A stretch of DNA of 64,000 nt from Aquimarina sp042434915. Lineage in GTDB: Bacteria > Bacteroidota > Bacteroidia > Flavobacteriales > Flavobacteriaceae. The notes beneath the pieces were generated by a model. The model had not been told where the DNA came from, ran no database searches, and was given only the letters and a program-made list of their open reading frames with translations. Every line of letters begins with the position of its first letter. The first letter of the stretch is position 1. Shown one piece after another: positions 1 through 9,400 of this stretch. The stretch covers positions 248,001 to 312,000 of the forward strand of contig NZ_CP170198.1 of NCBI RefSeq assembly GCF_042434915.1, in the 5' to 3' direction. Both the position numbers and the translations under genes were made by a program.

Positions 1-123
1 GTGAACTCTATATGGATTGTATGCCTCTCGATCAATATGTTTATAGACCACGTTTCCGCTATTAATAGATACGTCAAATTCACTGGAGTATCCACCCATG
101 AGTATGGCAATGTTCTTTTTCAT
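1..123 (-). CDS. ddl: D-alanine--D-alanine ligase, N-terminal fragment (cut by window edge)
   Basis: The reverse strand reads from an ATG at 121-123 to the window edge and gives 41 residues starting MKKNIAILMGGYSSEFDVS. The MGGxSSE segment near the N-terminus is the signature start of D-Ala-D-Ala ligases, ATP-grasp enzymes that make the D-Ala-D-Ala dipeptide for peptidoglycan in the cytoplasm. The rest of the gene lies outside the window. It is divergent from the PASTA protein and rluD, an arrangement I know from other Flavobacteriaceae. Only the N-terminal strand-loop is visible, so no catalytic residue can be checked. The assignment rests on this short but characteristic segment and on context. 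Confidence 0.85.
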   Translation of the reverse strand, partial: MKKNIAILMGGYSSEFDVSINSGNVVYKHIDREAYNPYRVH

Positions 124-188
124 TAACTAATGTTTAATAACAAAAATATCATTTATCTAATAACAAAGCATAAAACTTTCCGTTTTTA

Positions 189-196
189 TATCTTTG
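189..196 (+). promoter_or_regulatory. Bacteroidota -7 box of the PASTA gene
   Basis: TATCTTTG matches the Bacteroidota sigma-A -7 consensus TAnnTTTG exactly. It ends 20 bases before the ATG at 217, which argues for that start rather than the further upstream ATG at 130. No good TTG -33 element is seen at the expected distance. Confidence 0.5.
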
Positions 197-216
197 CGCA
201 AACTATCGATCTGTAT

Positions 217-798
217 ATGAATTTCTTCAAATTTATTTTTAGCAAACTTTTTCTAATTCAGCTAATACTTGCTGTGGCCTTATTTGTGATTTTATGCTTT
301 GTAACCTTAGAATGGTTGGATAGTACGACAAACCATGACCAGCGCATAATAGTTCCAAGTTTAAGTAAAAAAACCTTGGACGAAGTTAAACAAATTTTAG
401 AGGAAAAAGAGTTACGTTATGAGGTGCAAGACTCTGCAAATTTTGATCCTGATTATCCTCGATATTCGGTGATCGAACAAAATCCTGCTGCAGGTAATGG
501 TGTTAAAGAGAATCGAAAGATTTATGTAACCTTGAATCCATCTGGCTATCGTAAAATAGAAATTCCTAAAGACGTCATACAAAAGACGCGAAGACAGGTA
601 GAGCCCAAATTACTGGCATTAGGATTTCAAATCGGTTCAATTACGTATAAGCCTAATATTGCAGAAGACATGGTTTTAGAACTTCGGCACAAAGGAAAAC
701 GTATTAAACCAGGGACAAAACTCATGAAAACATCTACCATTGATTTAGTTTTGGGTGATGGAAAAGGCAGAACAATTAATCTATCCAATAATAATTAA
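217..798 (+). CDS. Membrane-anchored PASTA domain protein
   Basis: This 193-residue protein has a short cytoplasmic N-terminus, one hydrophobic segment (about residues 9-31) and then an extracytoplasmic part. That part holds two PASTA repeats, about residues 43-108 and 110-183. PASTA domains bind muropeptides or beta-lactams and usually sit in penicillin-binding proteins or Ser/Thr kinases. Here they are the only recognisable domains, so this is a stand-alone PASTA protein, probably sensing or binding peptidoglycan in the periplasm. The frame is open from 130, but the -7 box at 189-196 and the position of the hydrophobic anchor favour the ATG at 217. It lies between ddl and rluD. Function beyond cell-wall binding is inference. 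Confidence 0.8.
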   Translation: MNFFKFIFSKLFLIQLILAVALFVILCFVTLEWLDSTTNHDQRIIVPSLSKKTLDEVKQILEEKELRYEVQDSANFDPDYPRYSVIEQNPAAGNGVKENRKIYVTLNPSGYRKIEIPKDVIQKTRRQVEPKLLALGFQIGSITYKPNIAEDMVLELRHKGKRIKPGTKLMKTSTIDLVLGDGKGRTINLSNNN

Positions 799-872
799 GC
801 GCTACACAGATTTTCTAAAGCAGTGAGCTACTCTAAGAGTATTAATATATTTTAATTTTAATAGTATTTACG

Positions 873-1925
873 TTGGAAGATTATAAAGAACCAGAGAATT
901 TTGATACGAGTGATGATGATTTATATGAACACCATCGATTTGTTGCGAGTAGTGGACAAGAGCCCTTACGTGTCGATAAATTTTTAATGAATTTTGTTGA
1001 AAATGCAACACGTAATAAAATTCAACAAGCTGCAAAAGATGGGAGTGTATTTGTCAATGATATTCCTGTTAAATCTAATTATAAGGTTAAACCCAATGAT
1101 GTAGTCCGTGTTTTATTTACACATCCACCCTATGAACAATTATTGACCCCAGAGGCCATTCCTTTGGATATTGTGTACGAAGATGAGGCACTATTAGTAG
1201 TAGATAAACCAGCCGGAATGGTTGTACATCCTGGTCATGGAAATTATTCAGGAACCTTAATCAATGCTTTGATATATCATTTTGAAAATTTACCCAATAA
1301 TAGCAGTAATCGTCCAGGTTTAGTGCATCGAATTGACAAGGATACTAGCGGACTTTTGGTGATTGCCAAGACAGAAGAAGCAATGACACATCTGGCAAAA
1401 CAATTTTTTGATAAGACATCAGAACGAGAATATATCGCTATAGTATGGGGAAACATAACAGAGGATGAAGGAACCATTGAAGGTAATATCGGGAGACATC
1501 CCAAAAATAGACTACAAAACACGGTGTATTACGGAGAAGAAGAGCACAAGGGGAAACCAGCTGTTACCCACTTTAAAGTTTTAGAACGATTAGGCTATGT
1601 GACTTTGGTTTGCTGTAAATTAGAGACAGGGAGAACACATCAAATAAGGGTGCATATGAAGCATATAGGACATACCTTGTTTAACGATGAGCGTTATGGC
1701 GGAGAAAAAATTCTTAAGGGGACAACTTTTACCAAATATAAGCAGTTTGTAGATAATTGTTTTAAAGTTTTACCTAGACAAGCATTACACGCTCGAACCT
1801 TAGGTTTTATTCACCCTACTACTGGTGAAAAGATGCATTTTGAAAGTGAGATTCCCAGGGATATTAAAAGTTGTATTGAAAAATGGCGAGCCTATGCCAA
1901 AAATCAAACTTTATTAGAAGAGTAG
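873..1925 (+). CDS. rluD: Ribosomal large subunit pseudouridine synthase, RluD type
   Basis: 350 residues. An S4 RNA-binding domain (about 31-80) is followed by the RluA/RluD pseudouridine synthase domain. The catalytic aspartate is Asp155 in the motif HRIDKDTSG, and a second family motif, TGRTHQIRVH, is present further on. The enzyme isomerises uridines of 23S rRNA (helix 69 in the E. coli RluD family) to pseudouridine. The start is a TTG at 873: the next Met (residue 39) would remove part of the S4 domain, and there is no in-frame ATG upstream, so TTG is preferred. It lies 74 bp after the PASTA gene on the same strand and is probably co-transcribed with it. Confidence 0.9.
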   Translation: MEDYKEPENFDTSDDDLYEHHRFVASSGQEPLRVDKFLMNFVENATRNKIQQAAKDGSVFVNDIPVKSNYKVKPNDVVRVLFTHPPYEQLLTPEAIPLDIVYEDEALLVVDKPAGMVVHPGHGNYSGTLINALIYHFENLPNNSSNRPGLVHRIDKDTSGLLVIAKTEEAMTHLAKQFFDKTSEREYIAIVWGNITEDEGTIEGNIGRHPKNRLQNTVYYGEEEHKGKPAVTHFKVLERLGYVTLVCCKLETGRTHQIRVHMKHIGHTLFNDERYGGEKILKGTTFTKYKQFVDNCFKVLPRQALHARTLGFIHPTTGEKMHFESEIPRDIKSCIEKWRAYAKNQTLLEE

Positions 1926-2038
1926 TTAATCGATATAATCTTAAGGTATAGATATTTTAAATACATACATAGAAAATTATTTCTAAAATCTATTCTATAT
2001 ACGTTGTCAAGTATGTATTTTTGACTTAAAAGCAGCTA

Positions 2039-2800
2039 ATGAAAATTGTAATATCTCCCGCAAAATCTTTAAATTATCAGGATTCGTTACCAACAACACG
2101 TTTTACACAACCTTCATTTTTGGAAATTACCAATAAGATTAATGACAGATTGGTTCAACTAAGTAAAAATGAACTTGGTGAGTTGATGCATATTAGTGAT
2201 AAGCTTGCAGATCTCAACTATGTTCGTAATAAAGAATTTGAATTAGAACATACAACTTCAAATTCGAGACCTGCAGTGTATGCTTTTGACGGAGATGTTT
2301 ATACAGGTTTAGAAGCGTACACAATCAAAAGTAATAAATTGAATAAATTACAAGATACATTACGCATTCTTTCTGGTTTATACGGAATATTAAAACCTTT
2401 GGATCTTATACAACCTTATCGGTTAGAAATGGGAACAAAGTTATCTGTCGAACAACATAATACACTTTATGAAATATGGAAGCCAGTAATTACAAAAGCA
2501 CTTAATGAGGAGTTAAAAGATAATGAGTTGTTTCTAAATTTGGCAAGTAATGAATATTTTAAAGCAGTTGACACTAAATTACTGAAGGTGCCAGTAATTA
2601 CTCCAGTGTTTAAGGATTGGAAAAATGACAAGTTAAAAATAATCAGTTTTTATGCCAAAAAAGCACGCGGACTTATGGTTCGTTATATTTTGGATACAGA
2701 TGCGCAAACAATAGAAGATTTAAAAGGGTTTAACTACGATGGTTATGGTTTTAGCGAAGAGGAAACTATCAAAAATAATGAACTAGTTTTTACACGATAA
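2039..2800 (+). CDS. yaaA: Peroxide stress protein YaaA (UPF0246/DUF328)
   Basis: The 253-residue protein begins MKIVISPAKSLNY and carries the family segments QPYRLEMGTKL and LASNEYFKAVD, so it is a full-length YaaA. In E. coli YaaA limits intracellular free iron and DNA damage during hydrogen peroxide stress; the fold binds DNA-like structures, and no enzymatic reaction is established. It is cytoplasmic, with no signal or membrane segment. It is 113 bp downstream of rluD. The intergenic space has a long imperfect hairpin (about 1959-2020), so it is uncertain whether the two are co-transcribed. Family assignment is confident; the stress role here is by homology. Confidence 0.9.
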   Translation: MKIVISPAKSLNYQDSLPTTRFTQPSFLEITNKINDRLVQLSKNELGELMHISDKLADLNYVRNKEFELEHTTSNSRPAVYAFDGDVYTGLEAYTIKSNKLNKLQDTLRILSGLYGILKPLDLIQPYRLEMGTKLSVEQHNTLYEIWKPVITKALNEELKDNELFLNLASNEYFKAVDTKLLKVPVITPVFKDWKNDKLKIISFYAKKARGLMVRYILDTDAQTIEDLKGFNYDGYGFSEEETIKNNELVFTR

Positions 2801-3175
2801 ATCGTAGTAATTCTTCTATTTTATCCAAATAATAAGTGTGCCCTCTTTTTAAAATAATAGATAAGTGTAAAAATATTTCTATTTAGATGTACACTATGTC
2901 ATTTTATATATGCTGAATGCATCATTATAATATTTTTAATAATTAACCTCTCAATCCAAAAGGTCTTATACTATAAAATTTCATAGTTATTTTATAGTTC
3001 GAAATACACTATAATTGTGTTAAAACTTTTATTTATGAAGTTTTGCACAGTTGTTTTTATTGTGTTCAAGTTCTTTTATTATATCCATAGTTCTATAATA
3101 TTAACTATATTTATAATGTTTACAGCCACTTAGTGCTTTAAATCACAAATCATTATACAATAGGAAGGTTTAATT
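2801..3175. other. Intergenic region before the TRAP operon
   Basis: 375 bp, very AT-rich, no coding potential seen on either strand. It contains one inverted repeat (2970-2998, listed separately) and a purine-rich AGGAAGG at about 3162-3168 just before the TTG start of dctQ. No clear TAnnTTTG promoter was found. Confidence 0.6.
2970..2998. repeat. Inverted repeat upstream of the TRAP operon, possible operator
   Basis: Arms ACTATAAAAT (2970-2979) and ATTTTATAGT (2989-2998) are perfect reverse complements separated by 9 bases. They lie about 180 bp before dctQ. There is no T tract beside it, so it is not a typical terminator. A regulator binding site is possible but unsupported beyond the symmetry. 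Confidence 0.35.
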
Positions 3176-3706
3176 TTGTTAAATTTTCCAATCAAATCTT
3201 ATACTGTGGATGCTGTTATAAAAATTCTAGATTGGATTAATGAAAAAGTTGGAAAGGTAGTAAGTTGGCTCTCTGTACTCATGATCGTTGTAATTAGTAC
3301 AGATGTTTTTATAAGATATGTGTTTGAATTTACGTACATATGGATTGTAGAAATTGAAATTTATTTATTTGGACTAGTATTCTTACTAGCATCAGGCTAT
3401 ACATTCAAGCATGAAAAACATGTTAGAGTAGATGTGTTTTATGCTAAATTATCTGACAAGTCAAAGGCATGGATTGATCTCATGGGGGCAATAATTTTCT
3501 TACTTCCATGGTGTTTAATAATTATCATGGCCTCATGGCGGTATGGGTATTCATCTTTTCTTATGGGTGAAAATTCTGCACAACCAGGAGGTTTACCCGC
3601 ACTATATCTTCTAAAATTTAGTATAACACTCGGTTTCGTCTTTCTATTACTTCAAGGTATATCTCACTGTTTAAAATCTATACGAACAATCCTAAATAAA
3701 GTTTAA
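3176..3706 (+). CDS. dctQ: TRAP transporter small permease (DctQ type)
   Basis: 176 residues with four hydrophobic segments (roughly 32-50, 60-78, 102-122, 143-163), the layout of the DctQ four-helix subunit of tripartite ATP-independent periplasmic transporters. The motif-like region ending STDVFIRYVF in the first helix pair is typical. DctQ joins DctM in the inner membrane to form the permease that takes substrate from DctP using the sodium gradient. The start is TTG at 3176, preceded at 6-12 bases by AGGAAGG, an unusually good Shine-Dalgarno for this phylum. The stop is followed 3 bases later by the dctM ATG, so translation is probably coupled. Confidence 0.88.
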   Translation: MLNFPIKSYTVDAVIKILDWINEKVGKVVSWLSVLMIVVISTDVFIRYVFEFTYIWIVEIEIYLFGLVFLLASGYTFKHEKHVRVDVFYAKLSDKSKAWIDLMGAIIFLLPWCLIIIMASWRYGYSSFLMGENSAQPGGLPALYLLKFSITLGFVFLLLQGISHCLKSIRTILNKV

Positions 3707-3709
3707 TTG

Positions 3710-5056
3710 ATGGAGGTACTAGCTGTTATATTGTTTGTTGTTATTTTTGTTTTTATTTTAAAAGGCTATCCTGTAGCCTTTACCCTAGGCGGTATTTCGG
3801 TGCTCTTTGCTATTGCCATTGCTAGTATAGCTCCAGATTATTTTTCGCTAAGCACATTCAATATTTTACCTTCACGAATCATGGGAGTAGTTAATAATTA
3901 TGTATTAATGGCAGTTCCCCTGTTTATCTTTATGGGTATTATGCTAGAAAAATCTGGCTTAGCACAAAATTTGTTAGAAACGATGGCTATGATGTTTGGA
4001 ACTGTTCGGGGCGGGCTAGCGATTTCAGTTGTAATAGTGGGTGCATTATTAGCTGCTTCTACAGGTATTGTAGGAGCAACAGTTGTTACTATGGGATTGA
4101 TAAGTTTGCCTACAATGTTAAAACGAGGGTATTCGCCAGAGTTAGCTACGGGTGTAATTGCTTCTTCGGGGACTTTAGGGCAAATTATTCCGCCATCTAT
4201 AGTGTTGGTTCTTTTGGCAGACACAATTAATAGTTCCTCTCGAGGAACAGCATCAGTCGATGTAGGATCATTATTTTCGGCAGCTATGCTTCCTGGATTG
4301 ATTTTGGTAGCCCTCTATATTCTTTACATCTTGATTAAAGCTGTGATACATAAGAACGATGCCCCAGCGATACCCGTAGAAGAGATTAAAGCGTTTAGAG
4401 GAACAAACTTCACAGCCAAAATCATAAAAGTTCTTGTTTTACCCATATTGCTGATTGTACTTGTTTTAGGTTCAATTTTTACGGGAATAGCCTCTCCAAC
4501 CGAAGCTTCAGCGATTGGAGCGTTAGGAGCAACTATCTTAACTATCCTACAAAAAAAATTCAGTTTCAAAATATTAAAAGAAGTAGCTCAAGAAACAACT
4601 AAGCTTACTACGATGGTGTTTTTTATTTTACTCGGCGCTACCACCTTTACTCTAGTATTTAGAACTCTTGGAGGAGACGAGTATTTGCAAGAGTTAATCT
4701 TATCCTCTGATTTATCACCTTTATTATTTTTACTACTCGTTATGGTGGTAATATTTATCGCTGGATTTTTTATCGATTTCATCGAAATAGTTTTTATAAT
4801 AGTACCCGTCGTTACCCCTTTGTTTAATGCCTTAGATATGGATATGTTATGGATTGGTATTCTTATTGCGTTAAATTTACAAACCTCCTTTTTAACACCT
4901 CCCTTCGGGTTTGCACTTTTCTATCTTAAAGGTGTGGCTCCAGAATCTATCAAAACAAGTCAAATTTATAGAGGGATCATTCCATTTATTATTATTCAGT
5001 TATTGATTGTTGGTCTAGTTGTATTGTATCCAGAAATCATTTTTTTATCAAAATAA
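3710..5056 (+). CDS. dctM: TRAP transporter large permease (DctM type)
   Basis: About 448 residues, strongly hydrophobic, with the two-halves pattern of the DctM family (around a dozen membrane segments). The conserved segment GTLGQIIPPSIVLVLLAD and the later FLTPPFGFALFYLKG are hallmark DctM motifs lining the elevator-type transport domains. This is the substrate-translocating subunit of the TRAP system. The frame is also open from a TTG at 3707, but the ATG at 3710 is the natural start, 3 bases after the dctQ stop. dctP follows 11 bp later, giving the order Q-M-P. Substrate is discussed under dctP. Confidence 0.92.
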   Translation: MEVLAVILFVVIFVFILKGYPVAFTLGGISVLFAIAIASIAPDYFSLSTFNILPSRIMGVVNNYVLMAVPLFIFMGIMLEKSGLAQNLLETMAMMFGTVRGGLAISVVIVGALLAASTGIVGATVVTMGLISLPTMLKRGYSPELATGVIASSGTLGQIIPPSIVLVLLADTINSSSRGTASVDVGSLFSAAMLPGLILVALYILYILIKAVIHKNDAPAIPVEEIKAFRGTNFTAKIIKVLVLPILLIVLVLGSIFTGIASPTEASAIGALGATILTILQKKFSFKILKEVAQETTKLTTMVFFILLGATTFTLVFRTLGGDEYLQELILSSDLSPLLFLLLVMVVIFIAGFFIDFIEIVFIIVPVVTPLFNALDMDMLWIGILIALNLQTSFLTPPFGFALFYLKGVAPESIKTSQIYRGIIPFIIIQLLIVGLVVLYPEIIFLSK

Positions 5057-5067
5057 ATATTCATAGT

Positions 5068-6186
5068 ATGAGAGCACTAAAAAAAACAGCTAAGTCTTTA
5101 TCACTTTTAATGATATTGTTGCTTATATCCTGTGGTGGGGATTCTGCTTCAGGCAATGCTAATGCAACGGTAAACCAAGATGCTGGTAAAAAGTATAATT
5201 GGAAGATGACCACCACATGGCCGCCTAATTTTCCTGTTCTAGGGGAAGCAGCAAATAAATATGCCGAGTGGGTTGAAGAGATGTCCAATGGTCAAATAAA
5301 AATTAAAGTTTATGGTGGTGGCGAGCTGGTACCACCTTTAGAAGCTTTTGATGCTGTATCCAATGGGACGATAGAGATGGGATCTGGAGCATCATATTAT
5401 TGGGCAGGTAAAACTCCAGCTGCTCAATTTTTTTGTGCGGTACCCTTTGGTATGAATCAACTACAATTAACATCATGGTTAGAATCGGGGGGAGGGTACG
5501 AACTTTGGAAAAAAACGTATGCTAATTTTAATCTTGTTCCTTTTTTAGGAGGAAACACAGGCGTGCAAATGGGAGGATGGTTTAATAAAGAAATAAACAC
5601 TATTGATGATTTCAAGGGGTTAAAAATGCGGTTACCCGGTATTGCGGGTAAAGTTCTCGAAAAAGCTGGAGGAGCAGCAATACTAGTCGCAGGTGGCGAG
5701 ATTTATACGAGTTTGGAACGGGGTGTTATTGATGCTACAGAATGGATTGGACCGTATCATGACTATAAGATGGGGTTTCATAAAATCTCAAAATATTATT
5801 ATACTCCAGGATGGCACGAGCCAGGTTCTCAAATGGAATTTTTTATTAACAAACAAAAATTTGATGAATTGCCACCTCACTTACAAAGCATTTTGGAAGG
5901 AGCATCCAAACGTGTTCAAGTTTGGATGCAAGCAGAGTTTGATATGCAGAATGCAATATTTCTTGAAAAATTGGTAAATGAAGAAGGGGTACAAGTGAGA
6001 GAATTTTCTGAAGAAATTCTTGATATTTTAAGAGAATATACCAAAGAAGCAGTTACCGAATTAGTAGGAAAAGATCCATTGTCAAAAGAGGTATATGATA
6101 GTTACTCAGATTTTCAGAAAAAGGCAGAAAAATGGTCTGATGTAACAGAAAAGGCATTTTACAATAAAATTCAAAAAAATAAGTAA
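5068..6186 (+). CDS. dctP: TRAP transporter substrate-binding lipoprotein (DctP family, probably 2-oxo/hydroxy acid)
   Basis: 372 residues. The N-terminus is a lipoprotein signal with lipobox LISC followed by GG, so in this phylum it is tethered to a membrane facing the periplasm. The mature part is a DctP solute-binding protein: TTTWPPNFPVLGE near the start, LKMRLPG with the arginine that normally pairs with the substrate carboxylate, and DATEWIGPYHDYKMGF. The WIGPY/YYTPGWHEPG pattern is that of the subgroup including the 2-oxoacid binder TakP and a Thermus lactate binder. I infer pyruvate, other 2-oxoacids or lactate as ligand, which fits pyruvate carboxylase downstream. A strong terminator follows. 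Confidence 0.9.
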   Translation: MRALKKTAKSLSLLMILLLISCGGDSASGNANATVNQDAGKKYNWKMTTTWPPNFPVLGEAANKYAEWVEEMSNGQIKIKVYGGGELVPPLEAFDAVSNGTIEMGSGASYYWAGKTPAAQFFCAVPFGMNQLQLTSWLESGGGYELWKKTYANFNLVPFLGGNTGVQMGGWFNKEINTIDDFKGLKMRLPGIAGKVLEKAGGAAILVAGGEIYTSLERGVIDATEWIGPYHDYKMGFHKISKYYYTPGWHEPGSQMEFFINKQKFDELPPHLQSILEGASKRVQVWMQAEFDMQNAIFLEKLVNEEGVQVREFSEEILDILREYTKEAVTELVGKDPLSKEVYDSYSDFQKKAEKWSDVTEKAFYNKIQKNK

Positions 6187-6230
6187 TTAGTTGGTATAAA
6201 ATTATTAGATAGTTATGCTATAATAGTGCA

Positions 6231-6261
6231 AAAAAACGGAAGCTTTAGCTTCCGTTTTTTT
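6231..6261 (+). terminator. Rho-independent terminator of the TRAP operon
   Basis: A perfect stem CGGAAGCT (6237-6244) / AGCTTCCG (6247-6254) with a 2-base loop is followed by seven T and preceded by an A run, so it could work in both directions. It separates the TRAP operon from pyc. Confidence 0.9.
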
Positions 6262-6328
6262 ATTAATCGCATTAAAATGTTAACATTTTAATCATATGTA
6301 TAAAATGATCTTAAAATTTTATCAATAA

Positions 6329-6359
6329 TTGCAAAGATACACTCTAATCAATATCTTCG
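6329..6359 (+). promoter_or_regulatory. Probable promoter of pyc
   Basis: TTG at 6329-6331 and TATCTTCG at 6352-6359 are spaced by 20 bases, matching TTG-N19..21-TAnnTTTG except for one base in the -7 box. The expected transcription start falls on the palindrome at 6360-6375. Confidence 0.5.
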
Positions 6360-6375
6360 TAGCGAATGTTCGCTA
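6360..6375. promoter_or_regulatory. Perfect palindrome at the predicted pyc transcription start
   Basis: TAGCGAA-TG-TTCGCTA, two 7-bp arms with a 2-base centre, immediately downstream of the -7 box. The symmetry and position are those of a repressor operator. No regulator gene is adjacent, so the binding protein is unknown. Confidence 0.4.
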
Positions 6376-6405
6376 AATAAAAATCATATATTTTATACAC
6401 TTACA

Positions 6406-9400
6406 ATGAAAATTAAAAAGGTTTTAGTCGCTAACCGGGGAGAAATTGCTATCCGAATCTTTAGAGCTTGTACAGAAATTGGACTCAAAACAGTTGGCAT
6501 ATATACCTATGAGGATCGATACTCATTACATCGATATAAAGCCGATGAGGCCTATCAAATAGGAGAGAATAATCAACCCTTAAAACCTTATCTCAATATA
6601 AGTGAAATCATTCAGGTAGCAGTAAGAAATCAAGTAGATGCTATTCATCCAGGATATGGTTTCTTGTCTGAAAACGCCGAGTTTGCAGCACAATGTGAGG
6701 CTAATGGAATTATTTTTATTGGTCCAAAAGTATCTGTATTAAAATCATTAGGTGACAAAATAATGGCAAAACAAGTTGCCGTAGAAAACAATATACCGAT
6801 CATCCAAAGTAATGCTGAAGATCTCACAAACGTAAGTGTTGCTTTAAAAGAAGCAAAAAAGATAGGCTATCCTGTCATGTTAAAAGCCGCGTCTGGCGGT
6901 GGTGGTAGAGGTATGCGTGTTATTCGAGATGCAGAAACTCTAGAAAAAGCATTTCCCGAGTCCAAAAGAGAAGCAGGAAATGCATTTGGAGATGATACCG
7001 TATTTCTTGAAAAATTTGTAGAGAATCCTAAACATATAGAAATACAAATAGTGGCAGATAACCATGGTAACATGGTGCATCTTTTTGAGCGAGATTGTTC
7101 TGTACAACGCCGTTATCAAAAAGTGATCGAATATGCGCCATCTTTTGGTTTGGATAATGAAACAAAGCAAAAGTTGTATGCATATGCCTTAAAAATTTGC
7201 AAGGCCGTAGCATACAACAATATTGGGACTGTAGAGTTTTTGGTAGATGATGACGGGAATATCTATTTCATTGAAGTAAATCCAAGAGTTCAAGTAGAAC
7301 ATACCGTTACCGAAGTAGTTACAGGTATCGATTTAATAAAAGCTCAGATTTTTATAGCTGGTGGCTATAAACTATCGGATCAACAAATTAAAATAGAAAG
7401 TCAGGAAAGTTTGACTACCACAGGATTTGCTTTACAGTGCCGTATAACCACAGAGGATCCCGAGAATAATTTTAAACCCGACTATGGGACAATAACAACA
7501 TATCGCAGTGCATCTGGATTCGGTATTCGCTTAGACGCTGGTAGTTTGTATCAAGGGGTAACTATATCACCTTTCTTTGATTCAATGTTAGTAAAAGTTT
7601 CTGCAAGCGGGAGAACTCTGGATGGTGCTTGTCGTAAAATGCGTAGAGCTTTGTCAGAGTTTAGAATTCGTGGTGTTAAAACTAACATGCCTTTTTTAGA
7701 CAATATATTATCTAATGAAACTTTTAGAAAAGGAGCGGCTACAGTTAACTTTATTCAGAATACAAAGAGTTTATTTCAGATACAAGAACCTCGTAACAGA
7801 GCAACCAAACTAGTTACTTTTCTTGGGGATATTGTAATTAATGGAAATCCTGATGTTAAAGACATGGATCCAAAGAAACAATTTGTACAACCTATTATAC
7901 CTAGATATGATGTAACTGGCACCCATCCAAAAGGCACTAAACAGTTACTTACAGAACTAGGGCCCGATGGTTTTTCCAAATGGTTAAAAGATGAAAAAAA
8001 GATTCAGTATACCGATACTACGATGCGAGATGCACATCAAAGTTTACTGGCGACTCGAATGCGTAGTTATGATATGCTTAAAGTTGCAGAGGGATATGCT
8101 AAAAATCATCCCGAAATCTTTAGTATGGAGGTATGGGGAGGAGCAACCTTTGATGTGTGTTTAAGATTTCTTAAAGAAAATCCATGGGAGCGATTGCGAT
8201 CATTACGAGCAGCAATGCCCAATGTATTACTACAAATGCTCATTCGAGGTTCTAATGGAGTTGGTTATAAAGCGTATCCTGATAATCTGATAGGAAAATT
8301 TGTAGAACAATCGTGGGAGAACGGGGTTGATATTTTTAGAATTTTCGATTCTCTCAATTGGATGCAATCTATAGCACCTTGCATAGAACATGTACGAACC
8401 AAAACACAGGGTATTGCAGAAGGATCTATTTGCTATACAGGAGATATATTAGATCCCAAACGTACCAAGTATACTTTAAAGTATTATATCCAGCTTGCAA
8501 AGGATATTGAAAATGCAGGAGCACATATTTTGGGAATAAAAGATATGGCAGGCTTATTAAAGCCATACGCAGCTTCAGAATTAATTAGTGCGCTTAAATC
8601 AGAAATAAATATTCCAATTCATCTGCATACGCATGATACATCATCAGTACAATCTGCAACTTATCTTAAAGCTATAGAAGCAGGCGTTGATGTGGTAGAT
8701 GTAGCTTTGGCAGGATTGTCTGGGCTTACATCACAACCCAATTTTAATGCGATTGCAGAAATGATGCGTTTTCACGAAAGAGAGAACCCTATCAATATTA
8801 GTAAATTAAACGAATATGCTAATTATTGGGAAGCTGTAAGAGAATATTATTATGTATTTGAGTCTGGTTTGAAGGCAGGTACGGGAGAAGTGTATCAGCA
8901 CGAAATTCCGGGTGGACAATACTCCAACTTAAAACCTCAAGCCGAAGGACTTGGGCTAGCAGATCGTTTTCATGAAATCACAAAAATGTATGGAGAAGTT
9001 AATACGTTATTTGGTGATATTGTAAAGGTTACGCCAAGTTCAAAAGTTGTAGGAGATATGGCGCAATATCTAGTTAGCAACAACCTATCTATACAGGATG
9101 TTATAGAACGAGGTGATTCTCTTTCTTTTCCACAATCGGTGGTTAGCTTATTTAAAGGAGAATTAGGTCAGCCCGAAGGAGGATTTCCCAAAATTTTACA
9201 ACAATCTATATTAAAAGGTCAAGAATCATTCACGAATCGACCCAATGCTCATCTAGAACCAGTAGATTTTGAAGCAGAATTTAAGGATTTTGTAAAGGTC
9301 TTTAAAAAAGGCATGGGAAGAGATCTAGATATTACAGATTTTTTATCCTACAAACTCTACCCAAAAGTTTTTACTGGAGCCTATAATCATCATGTAGAAT

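Noticed and set aside
130..216. Longer N-terminus for the PASTA protein
   Set aside because: It would contain the -7 box and places a non-conserved tail before the membrane anchor.
1959..2020. AAATACATAC ... GTATGTATTT inverted repeat between rluD and yaaA
   Set aside because: The loop is over 40 bases and the stem is AT-only, so a terminator call is too weak.
5693..5977. 94-residue open frame inside dctP
   Set aside because: Overlaps conserved DctP sequence in a different frame; no homology seen.
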